Positions 28,192 to 38,494 of a stretch of 64,000 bases of DNA are shown in pieces. A program made the position numbers and the translations under genes. The notes beneath the pieces are model-generated. The model ran no database searches. It was not told the DNA's origin and worked only from the letters and a program-made list of their open reading frames with translations. Source of the DNA: Candidatus Liberibacter solanacearum CLso-ZC1 (GTDB lineage: Bacteria; Pseudomonadota; Alphaproteobacteria; Rhizobiales; Rhizobiaceae); assembly GCF_000183665.1 (NCBI RefSeq), contig NC_014774.1, positions 1,194,279-1,258,278 of the forward strand, in the 5' to 3' direction. How positions within the stretch are numbered: the stretch's first letter is position 1; every line of letters begins with the position of its first letter.

Positions 28192-30593
28192 TTATCTTTA
28201 GGGGATAATTCCATCCCTTCCCACGCATCCGTTATCTCTTTCCACTTTTCCTGATCCACTACCTCATCCATTGTGAGATTATCAAGAACAGTTAAATCAC
28301 CATCAAAAAGCAGCTCAGGAGTAGAAACAGCTTTAGTAGAGAATAGCTCATAAATGAGATTGAATTTCTTCGATATCTCTTCCTTAGATAGCTTAGACCA
28401 ACGTTCTCGGTCTCTCTTGCTCCGTGCCTCCTGTCTTGCGATATTCGCTTTTACATCTCTTCTATATTGTGCATTGATTATTTTATCGATTTCTTCTTGT
28501 GCTTCCTTATCCGATTTCTTCTCCGCTTTCTTCTCCGATTTCTTCTCTGCTTTTTGTGCGGGCGTCAGAGGAGTAAAATTAGCCTCTTCAACAAGAACAG
28601 GAGTCTTCTCCGCTTGTGCTGATAACTCGCCCATAGGCGTAGAAGAAGTCGGATATGAATTGTGATAAACATCTTCGCTAACGTTAGTTTCTGTTTCTTC
28701 CTTAGCTTGTTTTTCTGTTTCTGGTGCTTGACCCTCTATGCCATCTTGTAGTGGTTCTTGGATTTTAGAAAATACAATCGGTGCAGTCGGTGCGGATGGA
28801 AGAGCTAAACCTAAATCTTCCTCTTGCGTTTCTTGCAAAGCGGGTTCTTGGGGGTTGACCTCTTCAGCTTTTAATCTTGCCTCTTCAGCTACTCTTGCTT
28901 CTTCTTCTTCAGCTACTCTTGCTTCTTCTTCTTCAGCTTTTAATCTTGCTTCTTCAGCTATTCTTGCTTCTTCTTCGGCTACTCTTGCTTCTTCGGCTAC
29001 TCTTGCCTCTTCAGCTTCTTTTCTAGCTTTTTCTTCTTTAGCTTTTAATCTTGCTTCTTCTTTTAATCTTGTTTCTTCTTCAGCTTTTAATCTTGCTTCT
29101 TCAGCTTTGTCTCTCTCCCTCGCATCAAGTGTTTGTATCTTACCCTCTGTTTCTTCTATTAAAGTACTAATACCATCTGATATTTGCTTATTGGCAACAA
29201 AATAAGGCTCAGTGGCTTTTAAACCCATCCTGTAAAAATCATCTTCCCCTAAATCGGCAAGATGCATCGCTTTATGGATTTCATCTCCGTGAGCGTTGAT
29301 TTGATCTTTAAGAGATTTTCCAAAATCTTTCCAATTACTTAAATTTTTGTACTTATTAACCGCCGTTTTAAATTGCCTCCACTTTTCTTCAAGTGTACTA
29401 GGAGCAAGCAATGCAAATTTATAGGGGACTTGTCCCGCAATTCTCGTCGCTTCCCTCTGATGAGCTTCAACCTGAAACCGCAACTTCCGAGCAAGGGCAA
29501 ACTCTTTGTTCTTTATGTGTTTTTCATAGATCTTATATAAGTCTTTACTACGTGCTAAATGCTTTGTCGCCTTATTATTCGCTTCTACAAAGCTATCAAA
29601 GGTTTCCTGTTCATTTCTTTCGGCTTGTTGCTTATAAGCGGTCGCAAAAACCTCATTATGCAGGAGTTCAGGATCACGAAACACACCGTAAAAATCAACA
29701 ATAGATGCCTGAATATCTAGAGTTAGAACATGCGGAAGATCCGCTTGTTTGCTTCTTAATACGTCAAGTAACTCTTTAAATTTGGAATCAAACTCTGCCC
29801 TTTTCTCTAACGCCCTTTCTGCATCCTCAACCCCAGAAACAGCATTGTTCTTAACCGATTCTTTTGCCTTGTTAAAAGCTTCCTCATGTTCTCTTTTAAG
29901 ACTCTTAAGAGCTTCAACCTCCTTACGTCGTTCATCCACAAACTCTTGATGCTCGGGTGCAACCTTGCTATCAAGAAAGTCAATCGCAGCTTTAAGATCA
30001 GTTCTAAGGGCTTGTGCCTCTTCCCCATATCCTACTACTTTATCGTAAAGCGAATTTAACGTTTTCTTCTTCTCGGCAAGGTCGGCTTGTGTAGTAGCCA
30101 TGTCGGCTTTATAGTCATCATGAAGTTTTGCCCTCCACCCAATCCGCTCTTGCGATACTCTGTCAATTACATCCTTGATACCCTTGATTATCTCAGGATC
30201 ATTCTTCTGCGAATTAACAGACAACTCAATCCCTGCAACCTTAATATATGCCTGTGAAAGATGCTCTAAAGCGTCTTTTAGCTCTTCAGCGGTCATTGCT
30301 TCTTTATCTCGTAGTGCCTGAGACTTTTGCGTGTCCTCTCTTGCCTGATCCAGAATGTTATTCAAATCCTCTTGGACATTGGCATTTTCCGTTGACTCTT
30401 TTAATTCTTCCTCTCTTTTTGCTCGGTCGTCTTCCTCCGCACTAGCATCAAACAACATTGTGACCATCGTTGCCGTCCATGCTGCCACAGTAGCCGAAGC
30501 AGGAGCCCCGAATCCAGTTGCGACCATAGCTCCAGTAACAGCAGAACCTACTACCGCTACCGTCCATTTAGCAACATCTAGCCAAAAACCCAT
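28110..30593 (-). CDS. large coiled-coil phage virion protein with EEARLKA repeats
   Basis: An 827-residue protein starting with a hydrophobic Gly/Ala-rich segment (about 12-45), followed by long charged coiled coils. A repeat zone (about 495-585) is built from EEARLKA, EEARVAE and similar units; then come a Pro-rich linker and a second helical region (KAEKKSEKKAEKK). The repeats match those of the lipoprotein at 19254-20163. Stop/start overlap with the tail tubular B gene is TAATG at 30591-30595. The final 10-15 residues probably reflect a frameshift at 28150-28154. It is likely an injected or internal virion protein. Confidence 0.6.
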   Translation of the reverse strand: MGFWLDVAKWTVAVVGSAVTGAMVATGFGAPASATVAAWTATMVTMLFDASAEEDDRAKREEELKESTENANVQEDLNNILDQAREDTQKSQALRDKEAMTAEELKDALEHLSQAYIKVAGIELSVNSQKNDPEIIKGIKDVIDRVSQERIGWRAKLHDDYKADMATTQADLAEKKKTLNSLYDKVVGYGEEAQALRTDLKAAIDFLDSKVAPEHQEFVDERRKEVEALKSLKREHEEAFNKAKESVKNNAVSGVEDAERALEKRAEFDSKFKELLDVLRSKQADLPHVLTLDIQASIVDFYGVFRDPELLHNEVFATAYKQQAERNEQETFDSFVEANNKATKHLARSKDLYKIYEKHIKNKEFALARKLRFQVEAHQREATRIAGQVPYKFALLAPSTLEEKWRQFKTAVNKYKNLSNWKDFGKSLKDQINAHGDEIHKAMHLADLGEDDFYRMGLKATEPYFVANKQISDGISTLIEETEGKIQTLDARERDKAEEARLKAEEETRLKEEARLKAKEEKARKEAEEARVAEEARVAEEEARIAEEARLKAEEEEARVAEEEEARVAEEARLKAEEVNPQEPALQETQEEDLGLALPSAPTAPIVFSKIQEPLQDGIEGQAPETEKQAKEETETNVSEDVYHNSYPTSSTPMGELSAQAEKTPVLVEEANFTPLTPAQKAEKKSEKKAEKKSDKEAQEEIDKIINAQYRRDVKANIARQEARSKRDRERWSKLSKEEISKKFNLIYELFSTKAVSTPELLFDGDLTVLDNLTMDEVVDQEKWKEITDAWEGMELSPKDKWESLSFILSGKRFLPMIRDTVAFIPF

Positions 30594-32359
30594 TAGTTCG
30601 TCCTTTCCATCAAACCATCACCGTGTAAAGCAAGCGGATTAAAAGCTCCAAGCCTCTCTAATCCTATCGAACTAACACCATCTTCATTCATTCTTCTCAG
30701 CAACAACCAAACCGTCGTTTCCCCTTGATCCAAACAAAGACAAGAACTTAAAGACATAATCTTAACCCCTCGACCACCTAGCTTATGAACGTGCCACGAT
30801 CCTTTCTCTTTGGAATTGGCATGGAGACTACAGCCCAATAGTTCACCCTTGTTATTCAACACCCACAAAAGAGAATACGGATCTTCCTGATAGGCAAGTT
30901 GGCGTATGCGATAATCCAGCAGATGATCGACGTTTTGGGTCAGCTCTAAAAATTGAAAACCTTGCTCACTCGCACCGCCTATAATCTGAATCCTCCTACC
31001 CGCCCCTTGAACAAAAATTAGTTCATCGCCAATACTCAAAGGCGGAGCTTCATAAACACCAATCCCTGCTAATCGTCTTGAAACCAGATTAAAACCTCTC
31101 TCAAAATCAAGAATAACAATCCATAGTGAGGTGTCAGTCCCAATAACAAGACCCTTTTCCATCGGTCTAAACCAACGAATGGCAGACATCGTATCATCCG
31201 TTATTGCAACAGATAACGACTTGCGATAATCAACATTGCCCTCAATTGTGTCAGGACTAAAATCAGTAAATGTATTATAACCAGAGAAATAAACAGCTTG
31301 AGGATCAAACTTTGACCCAGAAAAACACAGCCTATTGTTATAAAAAGATACATGAGACGGATAACCTTCACGTTCTCCCCAAGCACTCATATTCCAATAC
31401 AAAGTACTGTTACTGTCTGTAACGCAAAAACCCTCGTGAAGCATGACTTCAACTGTCTTTGCTCCTGTACAGTTGACTATCTCTCCCCAAACATAATAAG
31501 GTGTCCTGTATTGTCCGCCCGTGCCAAGTGTGCTTTTGCCGTCTTTATCAACGCTTAATGCTTGCGAAGAGGCTATGACTTTCCATGTAACACCACCATC
31601 TCGGATATAAGTGTCTCTTCTATTATCTTCAAACTCCTTACCTGAGATTCCCTCAGTAATGCACCGATAAACTTTCCCGTACATCTGCATAAAGGCGTTC
31701 TCAGGATATAAGGTGTTTGCTGTCCAATCCTTTGGAAGCCACCCAAGACGAAGCATCCGTCCAACATCTTTTGTCTTAAAGATGGGCAATGTGGAGGTAA
31801 CAGTAATCTTCCCTTTGCGAGTAGCAGAGAGGGTTACTCTCAGTTTCGCATCATGCTTTTTCCCGCCAACTTCACGCAGTCCTAACCATGGCGGGGGAGC
31901 AAACACCATCTTCTCAAAAATAACCCCTGCTTCCGTAAACTCTATCTTATACGGTGAATGCTTAGGATGAACTAAAACTATAAGAGTACCCATGCGGGCA
32001 ACATCAAGCTGCTCAGCCTCACGGAAACTATAAGGCGTATCATAAAAACGAATAAACTGTGGTGGTTTTATTCCAGTAACCTCCACATACACCATCTTCT
32101 TCTCGCCAAAGATGAACAGTACAGCATCATCACCACCTAAAGCAAAGGAAAGTATCCGACTTGCTTTCGGTGGAAGATCAATATGTTCATAGCGATACAA
32201 CGGAGGTCTGCGTACCAATGATCCATCTTGTAAAGGAATCATGTTAAAACATTGCGATAAACCTTGAGAATGTAGTTCAAGATCACTACGAGACTGCATA
32301 ATCTGAGGAGAAACTTCACCGCCTGCAAATGATCGCTTGGTATAGGCACCTTTAGGCAT
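30593..32359 (-). CDS. tail tubular protein B (T7 gp12-like)
   Basis: About 588 residues from ATG 32359, chosen over an upstream in-frame codon because GAGGG lies just before it. The opening SFAGGEVSPQIMQSRSDLELH and NMIPLQDGSLVRRPPLY is the hallmark of the gp12-like nozzle protein of podoviruses, followed by a long beta-rich body. It forms the distal tail tube through which DNA exits. It starts 2 bp before the end of the tail tubular A gene. Confidence 0.85.
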   Translation of the reverse strand: MPKGAYTKRSFAGGEVSPQIMQSRSDLELHSQGLSQCFNMIPLQDGSLVRRPPLYRYEHIDLPPKASRILSFALGGDDAVLFIFGEKKMVYVEVTGIKPPQFIRFYDTPYSFREAEQLDVARMGTLIVLVHPKHSPYKIEFTEAGVIFEKMVFAPPPWLGLREVGGKKHDAKLRVTLSATRKGKITVTSTLPIFKTKDVGRMLRLGWLPKDWTANTLYPENAFMQMYGKVYRCITEGISGKEFEDNRRDTYIRDGGVTWKVIASSQALSVDKDGKSTLGTGGQYRTPYYVWGEIVNCTGAKTVEVMLHEGFCVTDSNSTLYWNMSAWGEREGYPSHVSFYNNRLCFSGSKFDPQAVYFSGYNTFTDFSPDTIEGNVDYRKSLSVAITDDTMSAIRWFRPMEKGLVIGTDTSLWIVILDFERGFNLVSRRLAGIGVYEAPPLSIGDELIFVQGAGRRIQIIGGASEQGFQFLELTQNVDHLLDYRIRQLAYQEDPYSLLWVLNNKGELLGCSLHANSKEKGSWHVHKLGGRGVKIMSLSSCLCLDQGETTVWLLLRRMNEDGVSSIGLERLGAFNPLALHGDGLMERTN

Positions 32360-32360
32360 G

Positions 32361-32879
32361 TTAATATTCCCTCTCTTCAACAATCTCAATCCCGTCCATG
32401 TCAATAGCTGATTTCTTCAATTCTTCAGATTCCCCCTTAAGACGCAAAGTTAATTGACTATCTGCTGTCAGCGTTGGACAAAGTTCACTCGCCAACTTTA
32501 AGGAAAGTGTCTCTTGATAGAGAGGATCACAATCTGCTAACGAAACCTCCTCAATATACTTAATAGAAAGCGGGATAGACTTATTATCGTGGACAACAAT
32601 ACAATCCCCATCTAATATCCCATCCCTGTCTATCTTTAAAACTTTAAGACATTTCTTAGGGAGAGGATAACGAACCCTCCCTTGATCTTCAGAGACTAAA
32701 GAAGACAAAAAAGAAGACTTCGTCGCAAAACCCCACGCAAATGAACGCAGTAAACTACGGTGAATAGGGGAGAGTAAAAACTTGCAATATTTAGCTTTTA
32801 TACTTCCCTCATCCAGCTTCGCTATCGGGCGTTGCCCTAACTTCAACAACGCCCAATTACAGATCTCACACTCAGTCAT
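32361..32879 (-). CDS. tail tubular protein A (T7 gp11-like adaptor)
   Basis: A 172-residue protein with the gp11-like pattern: CNWALLKLGQRPIAKLDEGS, an Ala-Lys-Tyr-Cys helix, and LLRSFAWGFATKSSFLSS (Trp-Gly-Phe-Ala-Thr motif). It makes the dodecameric ring between portal and tail nozzle. It lies between capsid and tail tubular B genes, the standard podovirus order. Confidence 0.82.
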   Translation of the reverse strand: MTECEICNWALLKLGQRPIAKLDEGSIKAKYCKFLLSPIHRSLLRSFAWGFATKSSFLSSLVSEDQGRVRYPLPKKCLKVLKIDRDGILDGDCIVVHDNKSIPLSIKYIEEVSLADCDPLYQETLSLKLASELCPTLTADSQLTLRLKGESEELKKSAIDMDGIEIVEEREY

Positions 32880-32884
32880 CTAGG

Positions 32885-33916
32885 TTAAGCCGCCTTTTTA
32901 CCAACTAACTTCGGTACCCCCTTGAGAGAGGCGTGTGAGATCTCAATACCTAAAATCTTCTCTGGTTCTACCCGAGCCGCACCAAAGGATGCGGTTAATG
33001 TAATTTGAGGTGCATGCCATTTACTAGGATCTTCAGAATGTTTTACCTCAACCGCTTTCCTTTGCGTAAAAGCAACCGCCGATTTGCAATAAATAGGTAA
33101 AACATACTTGATCTTGTCATTAGCAAATTTAGCAGAGGATGTAACACCAACTTGTCCTGCTACATTTTTGATTTTCGAGTCCGTCAAACCTGGAAATTGT
33201 GTCCCTGATGGAAATAAGTTATTGCCTGGTACTTTCTCCATGTTGATAAACCGAACCCCTGCAAAAGCTTCAATCCTACCCGCCTGTAAAGCTGCCGTAT
33301 TGATATAATCCTTACTTGTTGCTTTCTCTAACGCAAATAACGACGCCCATACATCACTCGGTACTAAAACGTATATTTGCTCAGAATCAACATCAATATG
33401 CCGTTCCATAAAAATAGATTTAGCCGTAATAAGTTGTCCTATAAAGGTTTGAAAAAAGTCATCACCATCAACCGCAGATATTATATTATCCGCAGAAAAA
33501 GGCTCTAAGCTCTTCGCATCCTTACCACACTGATTAACTCCTAGCATACCCTCAAGGATAACTTCGTCTTGTTTACGGTGCATCGCAGCTGTTGCTAATT
33601 TAGCGTAGGGTAAAAGCGGATTAAGCCCTGAATCCAAAGTCGCAAACGGATCAATGCGTTCCGCCCATCCAAACTGTTCGTGGCTAATCCATCTTCTGGA
33701 TTGATCGGTGTTATTGTATATGGTGTCCGACATATCACCGATAATCTTATGGGCTTCGGAGGGCTTAAATATTTCTACATAAGCTGATTTCTCACCCTCA
33801 GTAGATTTCTCCGTTACCGTAGGTCTCAATTTTGATGTTTCCTGTTGCAAAGCAAGTTCAACATGCTTTTTGAACTCTAATATATTAGCCGTTGCTAATT
33901 GCTGTTTTGTAGCCAT
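32885..33916 (-). CDS. major capsid protein
   Basis: A 343-residue protein without a signal peptide. It has a helical N-terminus (residues 5-30) and an alpha/beta body consistent with the HK97-like coat fold: FIGQLITAKSIFMERHIDVDSEQIYVLVPSDVWASLF then an FAGVRFINMEKVPG strand. The preceding gene on the strand encodes an acidic scaffold and the following genes are tail tubular proteins, which fixes the identity. Spacing to the scaffold gene is 23 bp with a ribosome site. Confidence 0.85.
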   Translation of the reverse strand: MATKQQLATANILEFKKHVELALQQETSKLRPTVTEKSTEGEKSAYVEIFKPSEAHKIIGDMSDTIYNNTDQSRRWISHEQFGWAERIDPFATLDSGLNPLLPYAKLATAAMHRKQDEVILEGMLGVNQCGKDAKSLEPFSADNIISAVDGDDFFQTFIGQLITAKSIFMERHIDVDSEQIYVLVPSDVWASLFALEKATSKDYINTAALQAGRIEAFAGVRFINMEKVPGNNLFPSGTQFPGLTDSKIKNVAGQVGVTSSAKFANDKIKYVLPIYCKSAVAFTQRKAVEVKHSEDPSKWHAPQITLTASFGAARVEPEKILGIEISHASLKGVPKLVGKKAA

Positions 33917-33939
33917 AATTGTTATCCTTTTCTATGGTG

Positions 33940-34644
33940 TTATTGATCTAATAAGGCTTGCTGGTTTGCCCATTGTTTTATCTTATTATTGGCGGAAGTA
34001 TCGCCCGCTTTACGCTTCTCTATAAATTCGGGGTTATTAAACAGCTTGTCATAATCTTCTTGTGATCCTCGAGACCCCTCAGATCGAGCAAATGTATCCC
34101 CTACCGAAGTCTCTTTGTTCATCTGAGCGTAACGATCAAAAAACTTAAAGGTCTTTTGAAATCCCCAGGTAGATACCAGGGCTTGTACATCTGCGTCTGC
34201 TATCTTCTCTTGACGAAAATAACGGGCTATGTCTTTCTCTCTTCGGCTGTAATCAACACCATATTCGGACTTCAATGCCGTCTTGTCTTCCGCTAAAGCC
34301 TTGTCCAATCGCTCTATCGAACGCTTCTCGTTCTCTTGCCCATGAGCAACAAGGCGATCTATAACTTTCTGTGCCGTCTTTGCATCAATCCCAGCCTCCT
34401 TAAAAGCCTCACTGTGGGCTTTAACCTCCTCTTGCGGAATGTACTCAGGACAGTTTAGGGTATAGTCTTCACTATTGGGTTGTGATGCTTCAGCCTCTTC
34501 GGTTGATGTATCCTCAGTGGATGCATACTTTTTAAAAGGATTACTTTCCACTTGCTCCTTAGTAGATGGTGTATTATCCACTTCTGGACTTTCTACTTCG
34601 GTATCTATTGGTGTTGAAACAGGTGTTTCTTTTACATCTGTCAT
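33940..34644 (-). CDS. capsid scaffolding/assembly protein
   Basis: A 234-residue, very acidic protein. The first 75 residues are Thr/Ser/Glu-rich and likely disordered. They are followed by helices (HSEAFKEAGIDAKTAQKVID) and a C-terminal polar region. This matches scaffolding proteins placed just before the major capsid gene in podoviruses. It would be lost from mature heads. Confidence 0.78.
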   Translation of the reverse strand: MTDVKETPVSTPIDTEVESPEVDNTPSTKEQVESNPFKKYASTEDTSTEEAEASQPNSEDYTLNCPEYIPQEEVKAHSEAFKEAGIDAKTAQKVIDRLVAHGQENEKRSIERLDKALAEDKTALKSEYGVDYSRREKDIARYFRQEKIADADVQALVSTWGFQKTFKFFDRYAQMNKETSVGDTFARSEGSRGSQEDYDKLFNNPEFIEKRKAGDTSANNKIKQWANQQALLDQ

Positions 34645-34647
34645 TAT

Positions 34648-34974
34648 TTATTCCTTTTCTATTGAGTACATTTGCACTATTTGTTCAAAATTAAGACCTA
34701 AACTTGATGCGATACGAACCGCCATAGCCCGTTTGCCCTCACAGTGAGCAAGCTTTAGGGCATCATCAATCTCAGGTGAGGATAAAAGACCTCCTTCAAC
34801 CATCAAATCTATCAAAACCTCTTTCCCAGCTTCTGTGGCAAAAACGCTTTTGTACAATCGAAGCCTTTTCTCGTCTTCTTCCAATCGTTCAGCTAACACA
34901 ACAGGATCAACAGTGTAACCTCGACCTAAAGCTGTATTTTTAATCTTCTCGGCAATAGCCTTAAAATCAATCAT
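34648..34974 (-). CDS. Bbp19-like small phage protein
   Basis: A 108-residue protein with the pattern VFATEAGKEVLIDLM...EGKRAMAVRI seen in Bbp19-like proteins found between portal and scaffold genes. It is predicted all-helical. It overlaps the portal gene by 8 bp (34967-34974) and precedes the scaffold gene by 3 bp. Function is unknown, probably head assembly. Confidence 0.65.
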   Translation of the reverse strand: MIDFKAIAEKIKNTALGRGYTVDPVVLAERLEEDEKRLRLYKSVFATEAGKEVLIDLMVEGGLLSSPEIDDALKLAHCEGKRAMAVRIASSLGLNFEQIVQMYSIEKE

Positions 34975-36634
34975 AGCTATTCTCCATCAGGTCATTCGTC
35001 ATCTTCTTCTCTATAGCTTTACTCACGGCTTTCGCCCCTGCTTCCATCCCCATTTGCTCTTGTTGTTGTGCATCTTGTCGATTTTGCATCGCTTCCATTT
35101 GATCGTCTCTGTCTTTACGTCTCTGCTTCACTTCATCCACATCACGGATAAGATGTGCTGGTGAACCACTCGCCCAAAGGGCAAATCGGGAAACCTTATC
35201 AATATCAATATGATCCATAGGTTCTGGATTACCCGTTTTAGCCCCCAATTCTAAAACGGTATTCGTCCCTTGAAGAACACTCGCAACACTCTCGGCTTGT
35301 TGGTATTTGAATAAGGGCGATGTATACTCAACCTTTAAAAGGTGGAAAGGCGAATGATCATAATCCGTTAGCTCTGGAAGATTGTGTTGTGCATCAAGAA
35401 TATCCAACTCCCGCTTAATCATCGCTCCGATAAATTCTGATTGAAGACCTCCTATCAAAGGTCCTACAAACGCACCTTTCTCTCTCGTCTTCTCCATAGA
35501 TTCCGCAGCTGAACGAGATGCCTTGTCATCCAACACTTGAAACAAATCCAGCAGAAAGAGACTATGAATAGATCCTTGTATTCTTTTAAGCTCCTCATAA
35601 AAGGGAAGAGGATTGCCAACTTGAAGAGGTTGAAAAAGGGCTTTGCCGTCTTTGCTCATCGCACCTGTGTTTATATGGCGAGACTTAATTTTGAATTCTA
35701 ACTGTTTAGCCTCTGTGGGAGCAAGATACGCTGGATGTAAAGAAAGACGGGCGTATTGAGCAAGTTCATTCGATATCTCGTTTAAACGCCTAATCGCAGG
35801 AAGTGCTTCCATCGCTGGCGATTTACCATAAATCTCATCCGCCCTGACCCTGTATCGTCCAATAATATAGGGAAGAGTAGTAATCTGCTTCTCTTCAAAA
35901 AATACGTTCTCATCAATGCATACAAATTTAGAATGAAAGTTCTTGTTTCCTTTATCTTTCTTCTTCTCAGCAAGACTTTTAGGATAGACCGCATGAATGA
36001 TCTTAAACTTGTCAGGTTCTTTCTTCTCATAAGATGACTTCATCTTATCAGATAAAACTTTATACCCCCATTTGCCACCAATCTGCTCAGCCGTAAATTC
36101 AAATGTTCGGTAAATACTATCTACTTCGTTTTGATGATTAACACTCAAATAAACATCGGCAAGGGGAACGGCAATATAACGTATCCCCTCTTCTAATCCC
36201 GTTTCATCAACATCCGCTTCAATGTAAAAACACCCAGTCCCAAACTCAACAATACTAGTGTAAAAAGACTGCAGACAACTTACAAATCCAGAACGCGAAC
36301 GTTCCCTAAAACCAAAAAGCACATCCGTTACTTGATCGCACCATCCTCTAATTTTTTTCGCCCCAGCATCCTCCTCATAAAGAAAGGCTTGATGCCTAAA
36401 AAAAGGCTCAGATAACCCATGCCACTTTTGACCAGGTGGAGTAATAAGAGAAGAAAGCAAGGAAGAGAGTTTAATACAGGCCTCAGATCCTGTCGTATCC
36501 CACATACGAGATTTTGGTTCTTGCTTATAAGGATAAAGAAGAGATGTTAACTCCTCCATCCGAGTATTTAACTCTTCTCTTTGACTTTTTAAATGCTCAA
36601 AACAAGTCTTGATCTTTTTAATAGAATTATTCAT
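34967..36634 (-). CDS. portal (head-tail connector) protein
   Basis: A 555-residue protein of the podovirus head-tail connector family. It has a helical N-terminus, RMWDTTGSEACIKLSSLLSSLITPPGQKWHGL, a central YGKSPAMEALPAIRRLNEISN helix, and a C-terminal Gln/Met-rich tail (RQDAQQQEQMG). It forms the dodecameric portal for DNA packaging and tail attachment. It overlaps its neighbours by 4-8 bp in the late operon. Confidence 0.9.
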   Translation of the reverse strand: MNNSIKKIKTCFEHLKSQREELNTRMEELTSLLYPYKQEPKSRMWDTTGSEACIKLSSLLSSLITPPGQKWHGLSEPFFRHQAFLYEEDAGAKKIRGWCDQVTDVLFGFRERSRSGFVSCLQSFYTSIVEFGTGCFYIEADVDETGLEEGIRYIAVPLADVYLSVNHQNEVDSIYRTFEFTAEQIGGKWGYKVLSDKMKSSYEKKEPDKFKIIHAVYPKSLAEKKKDKGNKNFHSKFVCIDENVFFEEKQITTLPYIIGRYRVRADEIYGKSPAMEALPAIRRLNEISNELAQYARLSLHPAYLAPTEAKQLEFKIKSRHINTGAMSKDGKALFQPLQVGNPLPFYEELKRIQGSIHSLFLLDLFQVLDDKASRSAAESMEKTREKGAFVGPLIGGLQSEFIGAMIKRELDILDAQHNLPELTDYDHSPFHLLKVEYTSPLFKYQQAESVASVLQGTNTVLELGAKTGNPEPMDHIDIDKVSRFALWASGSPAHLIRDVDEVKQRRKDRDDQMEAMQNRQDAQQQEQMGMEAGAKAVSKAIEKKMTNDLMENSYD

Positions 36635-36972
36635 CGGCTATATCCACCCGCTAAAAGCATTGATGCGGGCGGGCGGTGTCTCAAGTAAGAATGAGGATTC
36701 ATCCACGAAGATTCTTTTTCCTCTTCCCTCTCCCTCTCCTCATCCGTGAGCATGTAAGCAGGTTTATCCAAAACATCTTGCTTATTATCTTGCTTATTAT
36801 CTTCCTCTTTATCCGAACCAGAAAATAGATAATCAATGACCGACGTAGCACCACCTAATAAACCGCCCGCTAAAGCCCCCCAAGGACCACCTACCATAGC
36901 CCCCGAAGTAGCCCCTTGAAAAATGTTCGATAAACCCTTTGACCACGGGTTCTTTTGTTGTTCTCTAGGCAT
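36631..36972 (-). CDS. small Gly-rich phage protein
   Basis: From ATG 36972 (MPREQQ) the product is 113 residues, with a Gly/Ala-rich hydrophobic segment (about 17-45, GAMVGGPWGALAGGLLGG) and an acidic, polar second half. The frame is open upstream inside terL, so the start was chosen to minimise overlap (8 bp). Similar Gly-rich proteins accompany portal genes in podoviruses. Function unknown. Confidence 0.6.
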   Translation of the reverse strand: MPREQQKNPWSKGLSNIFQGATSGAMVGGPWGALAGGLLGGATSVIDYLFSGSDKEEDNKQDNKQDVLDKPAYMLTDEEREREEEKESSWMNPHSYLRHRPPASMLLAGGYSR

Positions 36973-38494
36973 AGCTAAACCTCCGATCAACAAGTAACTC
37001 ATCGGCTTCATATTGATATGATCGGCACCGACCAAAGTTCATATCACTTCGTGCAGGACTAACCGCAAATGTGTAAGCCAAAGCATCCGAATAATCGGTA
37101 CTCACTGCACCTTTAACCCTCTTGGATTCTAAGGCTAACTTGCCCGTGTTCGGCTCTATGAAAGACTCTAAAGATTTTAAGTTCTGAATTAATCCACTAT
37201 GATGGGGAATACTTGCTAACTCTAGCCATTCTGCCATCTTAACATGAAGCTCTGTCCGTCTGTTCCTATAAGATTCGTGGTCATCCGCTCTGTTCTGACC
37301 TTTCTCTGGATGAACGCTATAGCCCTCATCTGCTAAATAGTAATACGTTTGTACCCCAATACCGTTGGCATCTACCACAACCGCATCAGGCTTGTATTTG
37401 TTAATCAGTTCCTCTATCTTGCGACTAGAGACGTTGACAGCCAATCCCGACCAATCAAAAATATGCTCAATATTAGTGCCACGACGTAACACAACAACCG
37501 TGTTGTCGCCACCCTCTCCTGCTATATCACAGCCCATAACTAAAGGAGCGTAGGGGTCTTTAATCGGCTCTCTATTAAGGGCTTCTTCAATCCGATAAAA
37601 AGGTATAAAACTGTTGATGTCCTGTTGTGGAAATTGTCCTAATACCTCAACCCGTGTAACATCAGAGTCCAAACCATAACGAGCTATGATATTCTCGTGG
37701 AAATTTGGATCAATGCCCTCTACTGTTCGTGTATCTATCTGGAATCTCTGCCAATCCTCTAAGGGAACGTTAAATATATCGTAAAACCAACCGTTTAACC
37801 GCCGAGGATTAGACGTCATAACCCAAAAACGATTGGCGTTATTCTCCGTAAAAAATCCAAGAATAGAAGTGTTTATAACATCAGGGGTACCTGAAGCTTC
37901 ATCGTTAAAAATAGCCATTCCGTAAGTGTTATGATGCCCTACAAAAGTATCAGGGCGTTCCTCCGAATAAGTCCTACAGGTAATCGTGTAATGCTTTGAG
38001 TCAATCCCAAAATTCTTTTCTAATGCTTCCGCATACCACACAGCAGGATGCAAAGATAACGACTGCATCTCAAACCAATGCTTGTTCGGTAACATCGACA
38101 ACCACTTACTTACCTCCGCCCATAACGTACTCTTCAGCTGAGTTTCCGAATTGGCAAGACAAAGTATTGACATGCCAGGTCGGGTCGATATTAACCATAA
38201 CATCATCCAAGCGTTTAAAGTTGTTTTGCCAATCCCTCTACCAGCTGATACCGCACCCTTAAATATCTTAGGGTCGGGATTATCAACATTGAAAAGACAG
38301 TCAGTGTCTACCGCTTCCATAAAATCTAATTGCCATCTACGGGGTCTAGAAAAGTTTGCAAGCGAGGTGTTCGCTTCGCTCCAAGGAAATAACCGAAGTA
38401 CAAAGTTGGTAAAACTAAGCTTGATGTCGTCAGAAAACATCAGCTCCATAAGCTCTTGTTCATGTTCTATTTTTGTTGGAAGTTCTCGGGTCAA
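36965..38494 (-). CDS. terL: terminase large subunit
   Basis: A 509-residue packaging motor with ATPase Walker A-type SAGRGIGKTT near residue 90, Walker B MAIFNDEAS near 192 and an RNase H-like nuclease domain with the acidic start CDIAGEGGDN near 316 and VVVDANGIG near 367. It translocates and cuts concatemeric DNA. No ATG exists at the N-terminus; the frame opens after a stop and the first plausible start is TTG 38494. A frameshift at the 5' end is an alternative. The small subunit gene lies 489 bp upstream. Confidence 0.92.
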   Translation of the reverse strand: MTRELPTKIEHEQELMELMFSDDIKLSFTNFVLRLFPWSEANTSLANFSRPRRWQLDFMEAVDTDCLFNVDNPDPKIFKGAVSAGRGIGKTTLNAWMMLWLISTRPGMSILCLANSETQLKSTLWAEVSKWLSMLPNKHWFEMQSLSLHPAVWYAEALEKNFGIDSKHYTITCRTYSEERPDTFVGHHNTYGMAIFNDEASGTPDVINTSILGFFTENNANRFWVMTSNPRRLNGWFYDIFNVPLEDWQRFQIDTRTVEGIDPNFHENIIARYGLDSDVTRVEVLGQFPQQDINSFIPFYRIEEALNREPIKDPYAPLVMGCDIAGEGGDNTVVVLRRGTNIEHIFDWSGLAVNVSSRKIEELINKYKPDAVVVDANGIGVQTYYYLADEGYSVHPEKGQNRADDHESYRNRRTELHVKMAEWLELASIPHHSGLIQNLKSLESFIEPNTGKLALESKRVKGAVSTDYSDALAYTFAVSPARSDMNFGRCRSYQYEADELLVDRRFSYA